A program made the translations under genes and the position numbers. Shown piece after piece: positions 26,800 through 36,846 of a stretch of 64,000 bases of DNA (positions are counted from its first letter, which is position 1; each line of letters starts with the position of its first letter). The notes beneath the pieces were generated by a model. The model was given only the letters and a program-made list of their open reading frames with translations. It was not told the DNA's origin and made no database searches. This stretch comes from Pseudomonadota bacterium (lineage in GTDB: Bacteria; Pseudomonadota; Gammaproteobacteria; Pseudomonadales; Oceanobacteraceae), in the NCBI GenBank assembly GCA_030145845.1, contig JAIXHJ010000012.1:57366-121365 (forward strand), read 5' to 3'.

Positions 26800-26828
26800 T
26801 TGACAGCCCATTATGCAGATCATAGAGT
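26800..26828 (+). promoter_or_regulatory. Sigma-70 promoter of the SCP2 gene
   Basis: A perfect TTGACA and TAGAGT with a 17-base spacer. The leader to the ATG at 26930 would be about 95 bases, long enough for post-transcriptional control. Confidence 0.6.
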
Positions 26829-26929
26829 TGAGCGGTCCTGATAATGAGACACCTAACGACAGGATGCTGAATCAGTAACACCTATCAGCAGAACTCCTGT
26901 CCTACTGTAGCAATAATAAGGAAACCGTT

Positions 26930-27244
26930 ATGGCATCTGTTGCAGAAATTATCGAAACCATGCAGAGCAAGTTCAACGCTGGCGCTGCAGCTGGCCTGGA
27001 TCTGATTTTCCAGTTCAATATTGAAGATGGTGAAACTTACCACCTGATCGTTAAAGATGGCACCTGTTCAGTTGCTGAAGGCGAGAACGACGACGCCAAC
27101 GTAACACTGATCATGAACAGCGAAACCCTGCAGGGTATCGTTTCCGGCGACACCGATGGTATGCAGGCATTCATGTCTGGCCAGCTGCGTGTTGAAGGCG
27201 ACATGATGCTGGCAACCAAGCTGGGCGAACTCTTCCCGGCTTAA
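26930..27244 (+). CDS. SCP2 sterol-binding domain protein
   Basis: 104 residues comprising one SCP2 domain: an opening amphipathic helix (EIIETMQSKFNAGAA), the strand LDLIFQFNI, DANVTLIMNSETL and the closing helix MQAFMSGQLRVEGDMMLATKLGELF (given here as a region). Such single-domain proteins bind lipids or acyl chains in a hydrophobic tunnel; the bacterial ligand is unknown. AAGG precedes the ATG. It has its own promoter and terminator, so it is monocistronic and probably well expressed. Confidence 0.9.
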   Translation: MASVAEIIETMQSKFNAGAAAGLDLIFQFNIEDGETYHLIVKDGTCSVAEGENDDANVTLIMNSETLQGIVSGDTDGMQAFMSGQLRVEGDMMLATKLGELFPA

Positions 27245-27258
27245 TCTGCTGTCAGCAT

Positions 27259-27289
27259 AAAAAAAGCGACCTCCGGGTCGCTTTTTTTT
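27259..27289. terminator. Bidirectional terminator after the SCP2 gene
   Basis: GCGACC/GGTCGC stem with a TCCG tetraloop, preceded by seven A and followed by eight T. It can serve the converging membrane-protein gene as well. Confidence 0.9.
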
Positions 27290-27308
27290 GCCTTGCAACG
27301 GACAGATG

Positions 27309-27950
27309 TTACCAGTTGCCCTGCAAAGCCGTTTCTGCAACGTCATTCATGGGCCGGGCGATCAGTCCTTTGGGCGTCAGGTGGACAGCGAAGACCGCAC
27401 CATTCACCAGCGGCATATACACCGCCTGCCCGGATTCAGCCTCCAGCCAGGCACCATGTCCACGCAGTGCCTCCCACAGGTCAAACCAGCGTGATTCGGT
27501 CAGACTGTAGACGCTGCGCTGCGCCGTACGTTCCTGCTCCAGTGACAGGTAGCGGCCGGACAGGCGATCCAGCCGGTACAGCGGCATCGCCCCCATGGCA
27601 GTAAAGGGCCCCTTCCACACCAGCAGCCGGACGTCCAGCTGCCACTGATCACCAAGAATCTTGTATCTGTGTTCGTTGTTATCGCCATCAACCAATGTCA
27701 GATCAAAGGCCTGATCATCCAGCTGATAAACGCTGACGGTTGCCAGTGGCTCTTCCTTCAGCAGCTGCCGGTAACTCCAGATGTCGACCAGCATAAACAC
27801 GGCGACAACCGTCAGTGCCAGCAGAATAAAACCGGCGCTGCCCTTCAGCCACTGCACAAACCAGCCCCGCCCCCACCAGAGCACGACAATCAGCAGTACC
27901 GCCAGCAGAATAAAGGTTAAGGTAAGGCCGGTCAGCGTTCCCTGCAGCAT
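27309..27950 (-). CDS. Membrane protein of unknown function
   Basis: 213 residues. Two N-terminal transmembrane helices (LTLTFILLAVLLIVVLWW and AGFILLALTVVAVFMLV) are followed by about 150 extracytoplasmic or cytoplasmic residues rich in strands, with KILGDQWQLDVRLL, LYRLDRLSGRY and WFDLWEALRG. Pseudomonads encode a similar protein, often labelled multidrug transporter without evidence. I see no transporter motif. It ends next to the SCP2 terminator and is one base downstream of the ChpA-like gene, so the two are cotranscribed. Confidence 0.7.
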   Translation of the reverse strand: MLQGTLTGLTLTFILLAVLLIVVLWWGRGWFVQWLKGSAGFILLALTVVAVFMLVDIWSYRQLLKEEPLATVSVYQLDDQAFDLTLVDGDNNEHRYKILGDQWQLDVRLLVWKGPFTAMGAMPLYRLDRLSGRYLSLEQERTAQRSVYSLTESRWFDLWEALRGHGAWLEAESGQAVYMPLVNGAVFAVHLTPKGLIARPMNDVAETALQGNW

Positions 27951-27951
27951 A

Positions 27952-29604
27952 TTACTTCCTCAGATGACCGATGCTCTCGCGGGCCAGATTCAGGGCTTCT
28001 TCAGACCCGGCAGAATGGCCGACCATGGAGTCCAGGAAGTACTCAATGGCCGTCAGTGCATCGGCCAGCGCTTCCATCTGTGCATCTTTCGGTGGCAGAT
28101 CACTGCCAAGCACATTACGGGCAACGAAACGGTTAAGTTCCAGCAGCATATCGTGAACATCCGGACGTTCAAGGAACATCATAGCGCCGGCCACGTCGAT
28201 CATACTCTTACCGATATTGCGGATATGAAGCTTGTCGCCATTGGAGTCGATATAGGCTGCGACCGCACGTTTGATCATGGTCAGCGCCGTCATTGATTCC
28301 GACAGAACCGCAATCTTGGCTTCACTCAGACTGACCGGGTCCACCAGGGTGCCCTGATCCAGACCAGTATGCGTCAGAGCGCGCATCGCCTGTTCGATAT
28401 GGATAATCTCATCGGCGACAAAGGCCATGTCGGCAGACAGCCCGGCGCCGCCCTTTTCTTTCAGTCGGGCGACCAGAGCAAGGGTCCGTTCAGAGGCTTC
28501 CTGCTGGTTAGCTACCTGCAGGGTGTCGCCGATACGGGTCAGTGAGGTCAGGAATTCGCTGAAGTTAGCGTCGCTGATATCCGTACGCTCGAACAGATCA
28601 ACCAGATCCTTGACCGACTGCAGTTCATCCTGCAACGCTTCTGACAGCGATTCGAGCGCCGACAGATCGGGGCCACTCAGACGCGCACGGGTGGCTGCCA
28701 ATGCCGTTTCGCGGATTTCCTTTTCAACCCGGAACTGGTTCTGCAGACGCAGCAGCAGTTCGGTTTCCGGCTCGGCCAGTGCAATCAGATAAACAAACTC
28801 TTTCAGCAGCCAGTCCGGCTGCTTTTCATTGAAGCAGGCGCCCTTGGTATCCTGTATGCGGCGCACCTGACGGTCAAGCGTGCCCAGCAGCGTCAGACGC
28901 TGCGACGTCATCTCAAATGATTCCTGCGCCAGTGCTTCCAGCGCACCATTAACCACGTACCAGAACAGCCACGACGCACCACCCCGGCTGGCCATTTCAA
29001 AGCGGCGCGTCGCACGCTGCATGACCTGCAGTGGCCCGCGGCGGCCATGACCACGGATGAGGCCGATCAGACCAAGCTGATACAGCTGCCGCACGCGGCG
29101 GAATGGCAGATTGGCTGCCTGCGGATCAGCCGTCGGCGCATCCAGTTTGGGGCGCAGATTAACGAGAAAAAAATAGGCTTCGGGGAGCGGCTTTTCGCGG
29201 CGTTCGCGGCGCACGAGATTGATGGTCGGAATCAGCAGGCTGGGTGCTACCGGCTCACCGCTGACCACGGAATCGACATAACGTTTCAGAAAAACGATTG
29301 ACCGGGTAAAGGCATTCAGGGTCGATTCGGACACCCCCCGATTACGCACAGCACGACCGGTTTCAGCCAGCTCTTCACACAGGCGCTCGCCGGCGCGGAA
29401 ATCGAGCATTTTGAAGGTGCCGCGGACCTGCTGCACTTCTTCCAGAAAACCACGCAGATTCTCTGCATTGCCGTTCTCTGAATACACATCCAGCTGTGCC
29501 GCCGCCTGATCGAGGGCGTTCGAGATCTCGGCTTTCACCAGATTCAGTGAAGCGGCGAATTGGGTGATTTCACTTCCTGTCGATATATCAGCCATTGCAT
29601 GCAT
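27952..29604 (-). CDS. ChpA N-terminus-like protein with degenerate HPt domain
   Basis: 550 residues, almost entirely helical. Residues about 20-70 resemble the first HPt module of ChpA/PilL, the kinase of the pilus chemosensory system (NLVKAEISNALDQA, then VQQVRGTFKMLDF). In ChpA the equivalent is VHQVQGT; here the phospho-acceptor His position is Gln58. A similar helical segment recurs near the C-terminus (KSMIDVAGAMMFLERPDVHDML). There is no kinase, receiver or CheW domain. It may be a non-phosphorylated scaffold derived from HPt repeats. Coupled to the membrane-protein gene downstream. Confidence 0.65.
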   Translation of the reverse strand: MHAMADISTGSEITQFAASLNLVKAEISNALDQAAAQLDVYSENGNAENLRGFLEEVQQVRGTFKMLDFRAGERLCEELAETGRAVRNRGVSESTLNAFTRSIVFLKRYVDSVVSGEPVAPSLLIPTINLVRRERREKPLPEAYFFLVNLRPKLDAPTADPQAANLPFRRVRQLYQLGLIGLIRGHGRRGPLQVMQRATRRFEMASRGGASWLFWYVVNGALEALAQESFEMTSQRLTLLGTLDRQVRRIQDTKGACFNEKQPDWLLKEFVYLIALAEPETELLLRLQNQFRVEKEIRETALAATRARLSGPDLSALESLSEALQDELQSVKDLVDLFERTDISDANFSEFLTSLTRIGDTLQVANQQEASERTLALVARLKEKGGAGLSADMAFVADEIIHIEQAMRALTHTGLDQGTLVDPVSLSEAKIAVLSESMTALTMIKRAVAAYIDSNGDKLHIRNIGKSMIDVAGAMMFLERPDVHDMLLELNRFVARNVLGSDLPPKDAQMEALADALTAIEYFLDSMVGHSAGSEEALNLARESIGHLRK

Positions 29605-29862
29605 CGTTCATTGTTATCATCCGGGTCATTCTAACGACTATCAGTAAAAAGCGCGAAACGTTTTAAGCAGGCGAAATGTGATCCACTATACTGACTGGGC
29701 AAAAACTGACAGACAGCAATTAAGACAAAAGCCGTAAATGTTGGTTTTTGAATGATTTTTCACGTGGCCTATTGACGCAATGCAGTTGCATTTGCGCCGA
29801 AACCGATTAAATTGCCCGGCGTTTGCTCACCGCCCCGGATCATTCAATAAGGAATTCCCGAT

Positions 29863-31374
29863 ATGCAGTCAAGCTTACCTGCTGCCTTGATCAGCAACTT
29901 TCTGGGCAGCGCCCCTGTGTGGTACAAGAAAACCATTCTCGCCTTTCTTGCCCTGAATGTCGTTTTTATCTACACCCTCGGGCCTTACATCACTGGCTGG
30001 ATCCTGATTCTTGAGTTTATTTTTACGCTGGCGATGGCACTGAAATGCTATCCGCTGCAGCCCGGCGGCCTGCTGGCGATTGAATCCGTCATTCTCGGAA
30101 TGGCCCATCCGGACATTATTTATGAAGAGGCTCTGGCCAATTTCCCGGTCATTCTGCTGCTGATGTTTATGGTAGCCGGCATCTACTTTATGAAAGACCT
30201 GCTGCTGTTTATGTTCACCAAGATTCTGCTCGGTGTGCGCTCGAAAATGCTGCTGTCCTTCCTCTTTTCCGTGGTTGCCGCCCTGCTCTCAGCCTTCCTT
30301 GATGCACTGACGGTGACAGCCGTGCTGATCAGCGTCTCCGTCGGCTTCTACAGCGTTTATCACAAAGTGGCCAGTGGCAAAAATTTTAACACCGATCACG
30401 ACCATGGCCAGGATGACGAGCTGAAAGAACAGCACCGCCAGGATCTGGAAGCCTTCCGTTCCTTTCTGCGCAGTCTGATGATGCACGGTGCCGTGGGTAC
30501 CGCACTGGGTGGTGTCTGCACTCTGGTCGGTGAACCACAGAACCTGCTGATCGCCAAGATCGCTGGCTGGGAATTCGGTGATTTCTTCACCATCATGGCA
30601 CCGGTCACCATGCCGGTACTGGTTGCCGGCCTGATCACCTGCCTGCTGCTGGAAAAAACCGGCTGGTTCGGTTACGGCGCCAAACTGCCCGACGAAGTCC
30701 GCACCATCCTTGAAGGTTTCAATGAAGACCAGAAGAAAAACATGACCTCGCGCCGTATCTCACAACTGGTGGTGCAGGGATTGGTGGCCGTCATCCTGGT
30801 TTTTGGTCTGGCTTTCCATCTTGCGGAGGTCGGTCTGATCGGACTGATGGTGATCATTCTGCTGACCGCCTTCAACGGCATTATTGAGGAACACCAGCTG
30901 GGCAAAGCGTTTGAAGAGGCGCTGCCATTCACCGCTCTGCTGGTGGTGTTCTTCTCTATCGTCGGTGTGATCCACGCCCAGCATCTGTTTACGCCGATCA
31001 TTACCTGGATTCTGAACACGGATAATGTCTCCACCGCAGCCCAGCCGGGTATTTTCTTCCTCGCCAACGGCGTGCTGTCGATGATCAGCGACAACGTATT
31101 CGTTGCCACGGTTTACATCTCCGAGGTAAAAGCCGCGCTGGACGCCGGTGAAATCACCCGCGAACATTTTGACGTTCTGGCAACAGCGATCAATACCGGC
31201 ACTAACCTGCCCAGCGTGGCCACACCGAACGGTCAGGCTGCCTTCCTGTTCCTGCTGACCTCAGCACTGGCACCGCTGATCCGCCTCTCCTACGGCCGCA
31301 TGGTGGTGATGGCACTGCCATACACAGTTGTGATGACAGGCATCGGTTATTTCGCTGTTACCCACTGGCTGTAA
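29863..31374 (+). CDS. nhaB: Sodium/proton antiporter NhaB
   Basis: 503 residues (E. coli NhaB 513) with about eleven membrane segments. Conserved family pieces include the start [43 protein letters not shown] and the second-half [14 protein letters not shown] and [18 protein letters not shown]. NhaB exports Na+ in exchange for protons, giving sodium and alkali tolerance, consistent with a marine organism. It has its own 258-base upstream gap containing a TTGACG (29772) but no well-placed -10. It converges with dnaQ. Confidence 0.95.
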   Translation: MQSSLPAALISNFLGSAPVWYKKTILAFLALNVVFIYTLGPYITGWILILEFIFTLAMALKCYPLQPGGLLAIESVILGMAHPDIIYEEALANFPVILLLMFMVAGIYFMKDLLLFMFTKILLGVRSKMLLSFLFSVVAALLSAFLDALTVTAVLISVSVGFYSVYHKVASGKNFNTDHDHGQDDELKEQHRQDLEAFRSFLRSLMMHGAVGTALGGVCTLVGEPQNLLIAKIAGWEFGDFFTIMAPVTMPVLVAGLITCLLLEKTGWFGYGAKLPDEVRTILEGFNEDQKKNMTSRRISQLVVQGLVAVILVFGLAFHLAEVGLIGLMVIILLTAFNGIIEEHQLGKAFEEALPFTALLVVFFSIVGVIHAQHLFTPIITWILNTDNVSTAAQPGIFFLANGVLSMISDNVFVATVYISEVKAALDAGEITREHFDVLATAINTGTNLPSVATPNGQAAFLFLLTSALAPLIRLSYGRMVVMALPYTVVMTGIGYFAVTHWL

Positions 31375-31380
31375 CGGCTG

Positions 31381-32082
31381 TCAGACACGGCGCCAGATGG
31401 CGCCGTCGCTTTTCCTATCAATCAGTTCCAGCATTTTTTCGTGAGCGCCCAGCTCTTCCTCTGAGGCGTGGATAACCGGCAGCTCTGCGGTGTTAATATC
31501 CAGATCGCCGATATCAATATCGGCTACTTCATCTTCTTTGTCTTCCTCAACCGCCAGTGCCAGCGCGGTCTGACCACCGGTCATGGTGAGATAGACATCC
31601 GCGAGAATCTCCGCATCAAGCAAGGCGCCGTGCAGATCCCGGTGACTGTTATCAATGCCATAGCGCTTACACAGGGCATCCAGACTGTTACGCGCCCCCG
31701 GGTGCATGTCACGCGCAAGTTTGAGGGTATCGAGTATGCCGCAGAAATCCGCCGTGCGCGGCAGATTCAAGCGCGAGAATTCCGCATCCATCATGCCGAC
31801 GTCGAACGCGGCGTTATGAATCACCAGCTCTGCGCCGCTGATAAAATTACGGAAGTCGTCAACGATCTGGGCAAACACCGGGGAGCCCTGCTGCTCCAGC
31901 CATTCATTGGTAATGCCGTGCACCGCCGCTGCTTCCTCATCAATGGCGCGCTGCGGATTGATATACACATGATAGTGGCGACCGGTCAGCTTGCGCTCGA
32001 TGACCTCAACACAGCCGATTTCAATAATCCGGTGTCCTTCACCGATACCTGTTGTTTCTGTATCCAGTACAACCTGTCTCAC
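31381..32082 (-). CDS. dnaQ: DNA polymerase III epsilon subunit
   Basis: 233 residues. The 3'-5' proofreading exonuclease motifs are all visible: ExoI DTETTG (Asp7, Glu9), Exo[12 protein letters not shown], and ExoIII in [11 protein letters not shown], the DEDDh pattern. After residue about 180 comes the linker and the C-terminal peptide that binds the alpha subunit. The start is GTG and overlaps the rnhA stop by four bases (GTGA), so dnaQ follows rnhA in one transcript, the order found in E. coli-like genomes reversed in strand but conserved in pairing. Confidence 0.95.
   Translation of the reverse strand: MRQVVLDTETTGIGEGHRIIEIGCVEVIERKLTGRHYHVYINPQRAIDEEAAAVHGITNEWLEQQGSPVFAQIVDDFRNFISGAELVIHNAAFDVGMMDAEFSRLNLPRTADFCGILDTLKLARDMHPGARNSLDALCKRYGIDNSHRDLHGALLDAEILADVYLTMTGGQTALALAVEEDKEDEVADIDIGDLDINTAELPVIHASEEELGAHEKMLELIDRKSDGAIWRRV
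31387..31406 (+). terminator. Possible nhaB terminator inside the dnaQ end
   Basis: ACGGCGCC-AGAT-GGCGCCGT is a perfect 8-bp stem with a tetraloop, followed on the plus strand by CGCTTTT. It lies in the last codons of dnaQ, 12 bases past the nhaB stop. The U run is short. Confidence 0.35.
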
Positions 32083-32519
32083 TGCTTATGCTCCTCAGCT
32101 CCACGGTTGGCCAGCTGGTCCGCCCGTTCATTGCCCGGGTGACCGGCATGGCCCTTGACCCAGCACCATTCAATCTGATGCCGCTGACATTCTTTATCCA
32201 GTGCCTGCCACAGATCCTGATTTTTGACCGGCTGTTTTGAGGCCGTGCGCCAGCCATTGCGCTTCCAGCCGGCCAGCCAGCTGTTAATGCCCTGCTTGAC
32301 GTATTGCGAATCCGTGGTCAGCACCACGGAACAGGGCCGTTTCAGCGCTTTCAGCCCTTCAATGGCGGCTTTCAGCTCCATCCGGTTATTGGTCGTTTCA
32401 GACTCTCCGCCCCACAATTCTTTTTCATTACTGCCATAACGCAGCAGTGCTCCCCAGCCACCCGGGCCGGGATTTCCTTTACAGGCACCATCCGTATAGA
32501 GGTGCACTTTATCCGACAT
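32079..32519 (-). CDS. rnhA: Ribonuclease HI
   Basis: 146 residues. RNase HI degrades RNA in RNA-DNA hybrids. The four catalytic acids are Asp10 ([14 protein letters not shown]), Glu48 ([13 protein letters not shown]), Asp70 (TTDSQY) and Asp134 (NERADQLA), with His124 in the flexible loop ([10 protein letters not shown]). The start [11 protein letters not shown] is the family N-terminus and follows GGAG; an in-frame ATG eleven codons earlier lies in the neighbouring gene. It overlaps yafS upstream by eleven bases and dnaQ downstream by four. Confidence 0.95.
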   Translation of the reverse strand: MSDKVHLYTDGACKGNPGPGGWGALLRYGSNEKELWGGESETTNNRMELKAAIEGLKALKRPCSVVLTTDSQYVKQGINSWLAGWKRNGWRTASKQPVKNQDLWQALDKECQRHQIEWCWVKGHAGHPGNERADQLANRGAEEHKQ

Positions 32520-33279
32520 GCAGGTTCTCCGGTGTTTTATCACGGCTGGCAACGGGTTGTGCCAGTCCGAATGCGGTATCTTTAATCTGCCAGCGGCGTG
32601 GCCGGATCGGCGTCATGCCGGCAATGGTTTTTCTGGCAATCAGCAAATAGCCAGAGGCCGGCAGCCAGTGCGCACCGGCCAGTACCCGGTCAGCCCGGCG
32701 GCTCACCCGCTCCGAGCCCAGAGTCAGTGGCCAGGTGTGAGCAATCGGACAGCTCTGTTCGGTGCGGAAATCCAGCAGGGTCAGCCAGTCGCGCAGGCGA
32801 CGCTCACTGACCGGATTGGTAATCCATGGCAGCCGCGTGGAAAAGGTCCGTGCCCAGCGTACCGTGCCCCACAGACTGTAGGGATTAAAACCGGTGATGA
32901 TCAGATAACCGTTCGGCAGTACGGAACGTGCCGCCTCGCGGATGATCTGATGCGGCCGGCTGCTCATGTCCAGACAGTGCTGCAGTACAACGACATCCAG
33001 GCTGTCATCGGCAAACGGCCAAGCGGATTCACTCATCCGTCCGTCACCCGCAACCACGCCTTCCTGCCAGTCGAGACTCATGCTGAAGGTATGCTGCAGG
33101 CGACTGCGGGCAAGAAAACGCGGCTGGTTATCAATACCGGCATACAGCAGATGATGACCATGCAGATTGGCGACCCACTCGCGCAGCCAGCCGGCTTCCA
33201 GCGCCAGCAGACGCTGGGTGTCACGGTGTGTCAGCCATTGCTGATAAGAATCTGGTTTAATCCGCGGACTTCCCGCCAT
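32509..33279 (-). CDS. SAM-dependent methyltransferase, YafS-like
   Basis: 256 residues of the class I methyltransferase type. The N-terminal [15 protein letters not shown] replaces the classical GxGxG loop, and [40 protein letters not shown] (as a region) covers motifs III-IV with the acidic and hydrophobic pattern of the family. E. coli yafS is likewise upstream of rnhA-dnaQ. The reaction and substrate are unknown. Position and divergent orientation from mltD repeat the gammaproteobacterial yafS-gloB-mltD neighbourhood, though gloB is not next to it here. Confidence 0.8.
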   Translation of the reverse strand: MAGSPRIKPDSYQQWLTHRDTQRLLALEAGWLREWVANLHGHHLLYAGIDNQPRFLARSRLQHTFSMSLDWQEGVVAGDGRMSESAWPFADDSLDVVVLQHCLDMSSRPHQIIREAARSVLPNGYLIITGFNPYSLWGTVRWARTFSTRLPWITNPVSERRLRDWLTLLDFRTEQSCPIAHTWPLTLGSERVSRRADRVLAGAHWLPASGYLLIARKTIAGMTPIRPRRWQIKDTAFGLAQPVASRDKTPENLHVG

Positions 33280-33315
33280 TTACTTTCTCCGGCTTGCTAC
33301 CCACTGCTACGCTAA

Positions 33316-33343
33316 TTAGACTGGCGGGCTACAGAGCTATATT
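33316..33343 (+). promoter_or_regulatory. Sigma-70 promoter of mltD
   Basis: TTAGAC and TATATT separated by 16 bases, ending eight bases before the mltD ATG at 33352. The leader would therefore be very short or nearly absent, or this is a false match. Confidence 0.35.
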
Positions 33344-33351
33344 GTAAACAC

Positions 33352-34902
33352 ATGAAGTCTTTCTCTCTATTGATAACATCCCTGTTTCTGCTCGGCGGCT
33401 GTTCGCAACTTGCGGTCAAGCCGGCGCAGATCACAGAAGAAAAACGTTCCGATGCCGAAATCACCGTCCTCGATGACTGGCAGACCCAGGCGACCGGCGC
33501 TGTGCGCTACGACGATATCTGGAGCCGTATTATCGCCTCCTACCAGCTGGATCTCAGCATCGACAACCCGCGCATCGAATCCCAGCTTAACTGGTATAAA
33601 CGCCACCAGTCCTATCTGGACCGTGTCGCTGACCGCGGTGTGCGTTACCTGCATTTTATTGCTGAGCAGATAGAGGCGCGCAACGTTCCCGGCGAGCTGG
33701 CGTTACTGCCGGTCGTGGAAAGCGCCTTTGACCCCTTCGCATACTCCCACGGCCGGGCCTCCGGCGTGTGGCAGTTTATTCCGTCCACCGGCCGCGATTT
33801 CGGCCTGCAGCAGGACTGGTGGCACGATGGCCGCCGGGATATCCGCGCGGCAACCGAAGCCGCACTGATGTATCTCAATGCCCTGCAGCGTGAATTCAAC
33901 GGCGACTGGCTGCTGGCACTGGCTGCTTATAACTCCGGTGCCGGCACGGTACGTAAGGCCCAGCGCTACAACCGCAGCCGTGGCCTGGCGACCGATTTCT
34001 GGGCGCTGGATCTGCCGCGTGAAACCCGGGCGTATGTGCCCAAACTGATCGCACTGGCCAAACTGATCAAAAACCCGGAACAATACGGCGTCACCCTGCA
34101 ACCACTGCCGGATGAGCCCTACTTCGCCGTGGTCGACACCGGCGGCCAGATTGATCTGTCACAGGTTGCTGAGCTGGCAGAAACCCCACTCGATGAAATC
34201 TACCGGCTGAATCCCGGCTTCAACCGCTGGGCAACACGCCCGGAAGGGCCGCACGAAGTGCTGATTCCGGTGGAACAGCAGCATACGTTTGAACAGCAGC
34301 TGGCAGCACTGCCGCCCGGTTCGCGCCTGAAGTGGCAACGCTATGCCGTGCGCCGCGGTGACAGCCTGATTACCATTGCCCGTCAGTTTCAGACCACGCC
34401 CGATGCCCTGAAACAGGCCAATGGCCTGCACGGTAACACCATCCGTGCCGGTGAGCAGCTGCTGATTCCCGGTGCCTTCAAAAACCCGGAAGCCTATTCG
34501 CACAGCGTCAGTCAACGCCTGGACCGCCTGAAAACTCTGCGCCGCCCGGGTAACAGCCAGAAAGTGGAATATCAAGTCCGCAACGGCGACAGTTTCTGGC
34601 AGATCGCCCGCAGCCACGATGTCAGCGTCAGTGAGCTGGCGCGCTGGAACGGCATGGCACCCGGCGATCCGCTGCGCGCCGGCCAGACGCTGGTCATCTG
34701 GAGCAAAAAAGCCACACCCGGCCAGCGCGAGGTGATCCGCAAGATACGTTACCGTGTACGTCAGGGTGATTCACTGGCCAGGATTTCGCAGAAGTTCAAT
34801 GTCCGCGTCTCAGACCTGAAGCGCTGGAACGCCGATCAGGTTAAGGCCAAATACCTGCAGCCCGGACAAACACTGACGCTTTACGTGGATGTCATGCGCT
34901 GA
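33352..34902 (+). CDS. mltD: Membrane-bound lytic murein transglycosylase D
   Basis: 516 residues. A lipoprotein signal with lipobox LLGGC (Cys17) anchors it to the outer membrane. Residues about 100-230 are the lytic transglycosylase domain, with catalytic Glu123 (VVESAFDP), ASGVWQFIPSTG and AAYNSGAGTV. Three LysM repeats follow, beginning YAVRRGDSL, YQVRNGDSF and YRVRQGDSL, which bind peptidoglycan. MltD cleaves the glycan with formation of 1,6-anhydro ends. E. coli MltD has two to three LysM modules, so the length is normal. Confidence 0.95.
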   Translation: MKSFSLLITSLFLLGGCSQLAVKPAQITEEKRSDAEITVLDDWQTQATGAVRYDDIWSRIIASYQLDLSIDNPRIESQLNWYKRHQSYLDRVADRGVRYLHFIAEQIEARNVPGELALLPVVESAFDPFAYSHGRASGVWQFIPSTGRDFGLQQDWWHDGRRDIRAATEAALMYLNALQREFNGDWLLALAAYNSGAGTVRKAQRYNRSRGLATDFWALDLPRETRAYVPKLIALAKLIKNPEQYGVTLQPLPDEPYFAVVDTGGQIDLSQVAELAETPLDEIYRLNPGFNRWATRPEGPHEVLIPVEQQHTFEQQLAALPPGSRLKWQRYAVRRGDSLITIARQFQTTPDALKQANGLHGNTIRAGEQLLIPGAFKNPEAYSHSVSQRLDRLKTLRRPGNSQKVEYQVRNGDSFWQIARSHDVSVSELARWNGMAPGDPLRAGQTLVIWSKKATPGQREVIRKIRYRVRQGDSLARISQKFNVRVSDLKRWNADQVKAKYLQPGQTLTLYVDVMR

Positions 34903-34937
34903 TACGCCCGCCATTGATGAATACTGGGGTGTGCATT

Positions 34938-36686
34938 ATGTGGAACAGCAGCGGATTGCCGGCAAGGTTTAAAATGCCGGCCCACCTGTTCTCCTGCGCC
35001 CTTCTGCTGATGCTGCCGTTGCTGATCAGTCACACCAGTCATGCGGCAGACATCCTGTACAAAGATATCGCTGCCCTCAGTGATCTCAACTGGCAGAGTG
35101 GCGCCAGCATCCCCTCCCCGGGTTCAGCGGATGCGCTGAACGGCGGTTCTTTCACCGCTGCCATTCACAGTTTCCCCCCAAACCTGCGCCGTATCGGCGG
35201 TCAGACACCGCACAGCTTTACCTCGCAGCTGAACAAGCTGCAGCTGCCACTGGCCGCCGTGACACAGGACGGGCAGCTGATTGCCATGCTGGCCTCACGC
35301 TGGGCTGCTGACAGTGAGAACCGGCGCCTGTATTTCGAAATTAACCCGCTGGCCCGCTGGTCTGACGGTAGGGCAGTAACGACCAGAGATATTGCGTTCA
35401 GCATGCAGTTTATTGCTGCACCGCACACGCACGCAGAGTGGCAGGCCCGCCAGCTGAACAACCTGGTGAAACAGACAGAGATCTACAGCAATCAGATATT
35501 TGCCTTTGTTCTGCGCAAAGACACAGACGCAGAATCCGCGTTGCTGACACTGGCCGGACTACGCCCGTTTGCCCGCCACGCCTATGAGAATATTAACGAC
35601 TGGCCGGAACGCTTTGACTGGCGCCCGGAACCAGTCACCGGACCCTATATGATCACTCAGATCAACGCCGGTGAAAGCGTTGTGCTGCAGAAAGTCAGCG
35701 ACTGGTGGGGCCATCCGGCACAGCCTTATTTCAGCAACCGCTTCAGCGTCAGCCGCATTATTCTGCGCTACACCGCCAGCGATGAACTGGAGTTATTCAG
35801 TCGCGGGGAAATCAGCGCCATCGATCTCCCGGCGGCCACTTTATGGAACTCGCCGGCAGTAACCCGCCTTGCCGATGAAATGAAAATACGCCGCTACCGG
35901 CTTTATAATCAGGCTCCGGCGACCACCAACGGCCTGCTGATTAACGGCCGCATCGCTCAACTGGCAAGTCCCGAAAACCGGGCCGCAGTCGCTGATGCAC
36001 TTAATCTGCCTGCCGCAACCGGAGAAGAACGGGAACGGCTGAAAGGAATAGTCGCGGGCCATCAGCCAGCAGAGCCACCGAAACCAGCAACAGCCGCAGA
36101 CCACCCACCCGCGCAGCTGGTTCTGAGCTACAGCGATGTTGCCGACGAAGACCTGCTGTTACAGCTGCGGCAGCAGGCGGCCACCAATGGTCTGCAAATC
36201 CGCTTGCGCAAATTACCGCCCGGTGTGCTGGCCGACAAGCTGGCACTGGGCGAATATGAACTGATCTGGCTGAGTCTCGCCCAACCCCTGAATCCGGACT
36301 CGCTGCTGTCGCTGTTCAGCAGAACTCAGGGAGCGCTGTATATTGCTGATCCGGGCATAAAAGACTGGATACTCAATCAGGTGGAAGATCCGCACCGCGC
36401 TGCGCGGCTGATTGAAGAAGAACTGATTAATAATTATCTGTTTCTGCCGGGCTACCGCTTTCCATACGCTCAGGCAGCTGCCTGGCAATGGCTGCACCTG
36501 CCTGAGCCACCCGGAACCCGCCAGAGCCGATCCCTGTTTGATCCGTTCGACCCTCTGACTGGCGGGTTATTCTGGGTAAACCGCCGGGAACGTGCTGAAA
36601 TCATGGCACAACCCGTACGTGGACAATATGGCGAGGCGCCACCAGTTATTGATACCGGGTTTCAGGTGCCAAAAGGTGACCTGTAA
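34938..36686 (+). CDS. Extracellular solute-binding protein, family 5 (YejA-like)
   Basis: 582 residues with a signal peptide ending near SHTSHAA. The mature protein has the family-5 layout of oligopeptide and nickel binding proteins: an ARWSDGRAVTTRDIAFS motif, then GPYMITQINAGESVVLQKVSDWWG (as a region), a middle strand-rich part, a Pro/Ala-rich linker near 380 and a second lobe. No permease or ATPase genes accompany it, so its transporter lies elsewhere. Start choices: ATG 34938 (GGGGTG before it) or ATG 34974 (AAGG before it). Confidence 0.8.
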   Translation: MWNSSGLPARFKMPAHLFSCALLLMLPLLISHTSHAADILYKDIAALSDLNWQSGASIPSPGSADALNGGSFTAAIHSFPPNLRRIGGQTPHSFTSQLNKLQLPLAAVTQDGQLIAMLASRWAADSENRRLYFEINPLARWSDGRAVTTRDIAFSMQFIAAPHTHAEWQARQLNNLVKQTEIYSNQIFAFVLRKDTDAESALLTLAGLRPFARHAYENINDWPERFDWRPEPVTGPYMITQINAGESVVLQKVSDWWGHPAQPYFSNRFSVSRIILRYTASDELELFSRGEISAIDLPAATLWNSPAVTRLADEMKIRRYRLYNQAPATTNGLLINGRIAQLASPENRAAVADALNLPAATGEERERLKGIVAGHQPAEPPKPATAADHPPAQLVLSYSDVADEDLLLQLRQQAATNGLQIRLRKLPPGVLADKLALGEYELIWLSLAQPLNPDSLLSLFSRTQGALYIADPGIKDWILNQVEDPHRAARLIEEELINNYLFLPGYRFPYAQAAAWQWLHLPEPPGTRQSRSLFDPFDPLTGGLFWVNRRERAEIMAQPVRGQYGEAPPVIDTGFQVPKGDL

Positions 36687-36806
36687 ACATATCGCAATGC
36701 AGCACGACATGGCGGACGATTAATCCGTAAAAGCACTGGCCGCTGATATCTGCCAGTGAGGCCATTGTTCGGTTACGGTTCAGTTGAAAATAAACAGCGG
36801 ACATAG

Positions 36807-36833
36807 AAAAGGGGCCTCAGAGGCCCCTTTTTT
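36807..36833. terminator. Bidirectional terminator between the solute-binding gene and ppiD
   Basis: GGGGCCT/AGGCCCC stem with a three-base loop, extended by AAAA and TTTTTT. The two flanking genes converge on it. Confidence 0.9.
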
Positions 36834-36846
36834 GCTGCAACGATGA

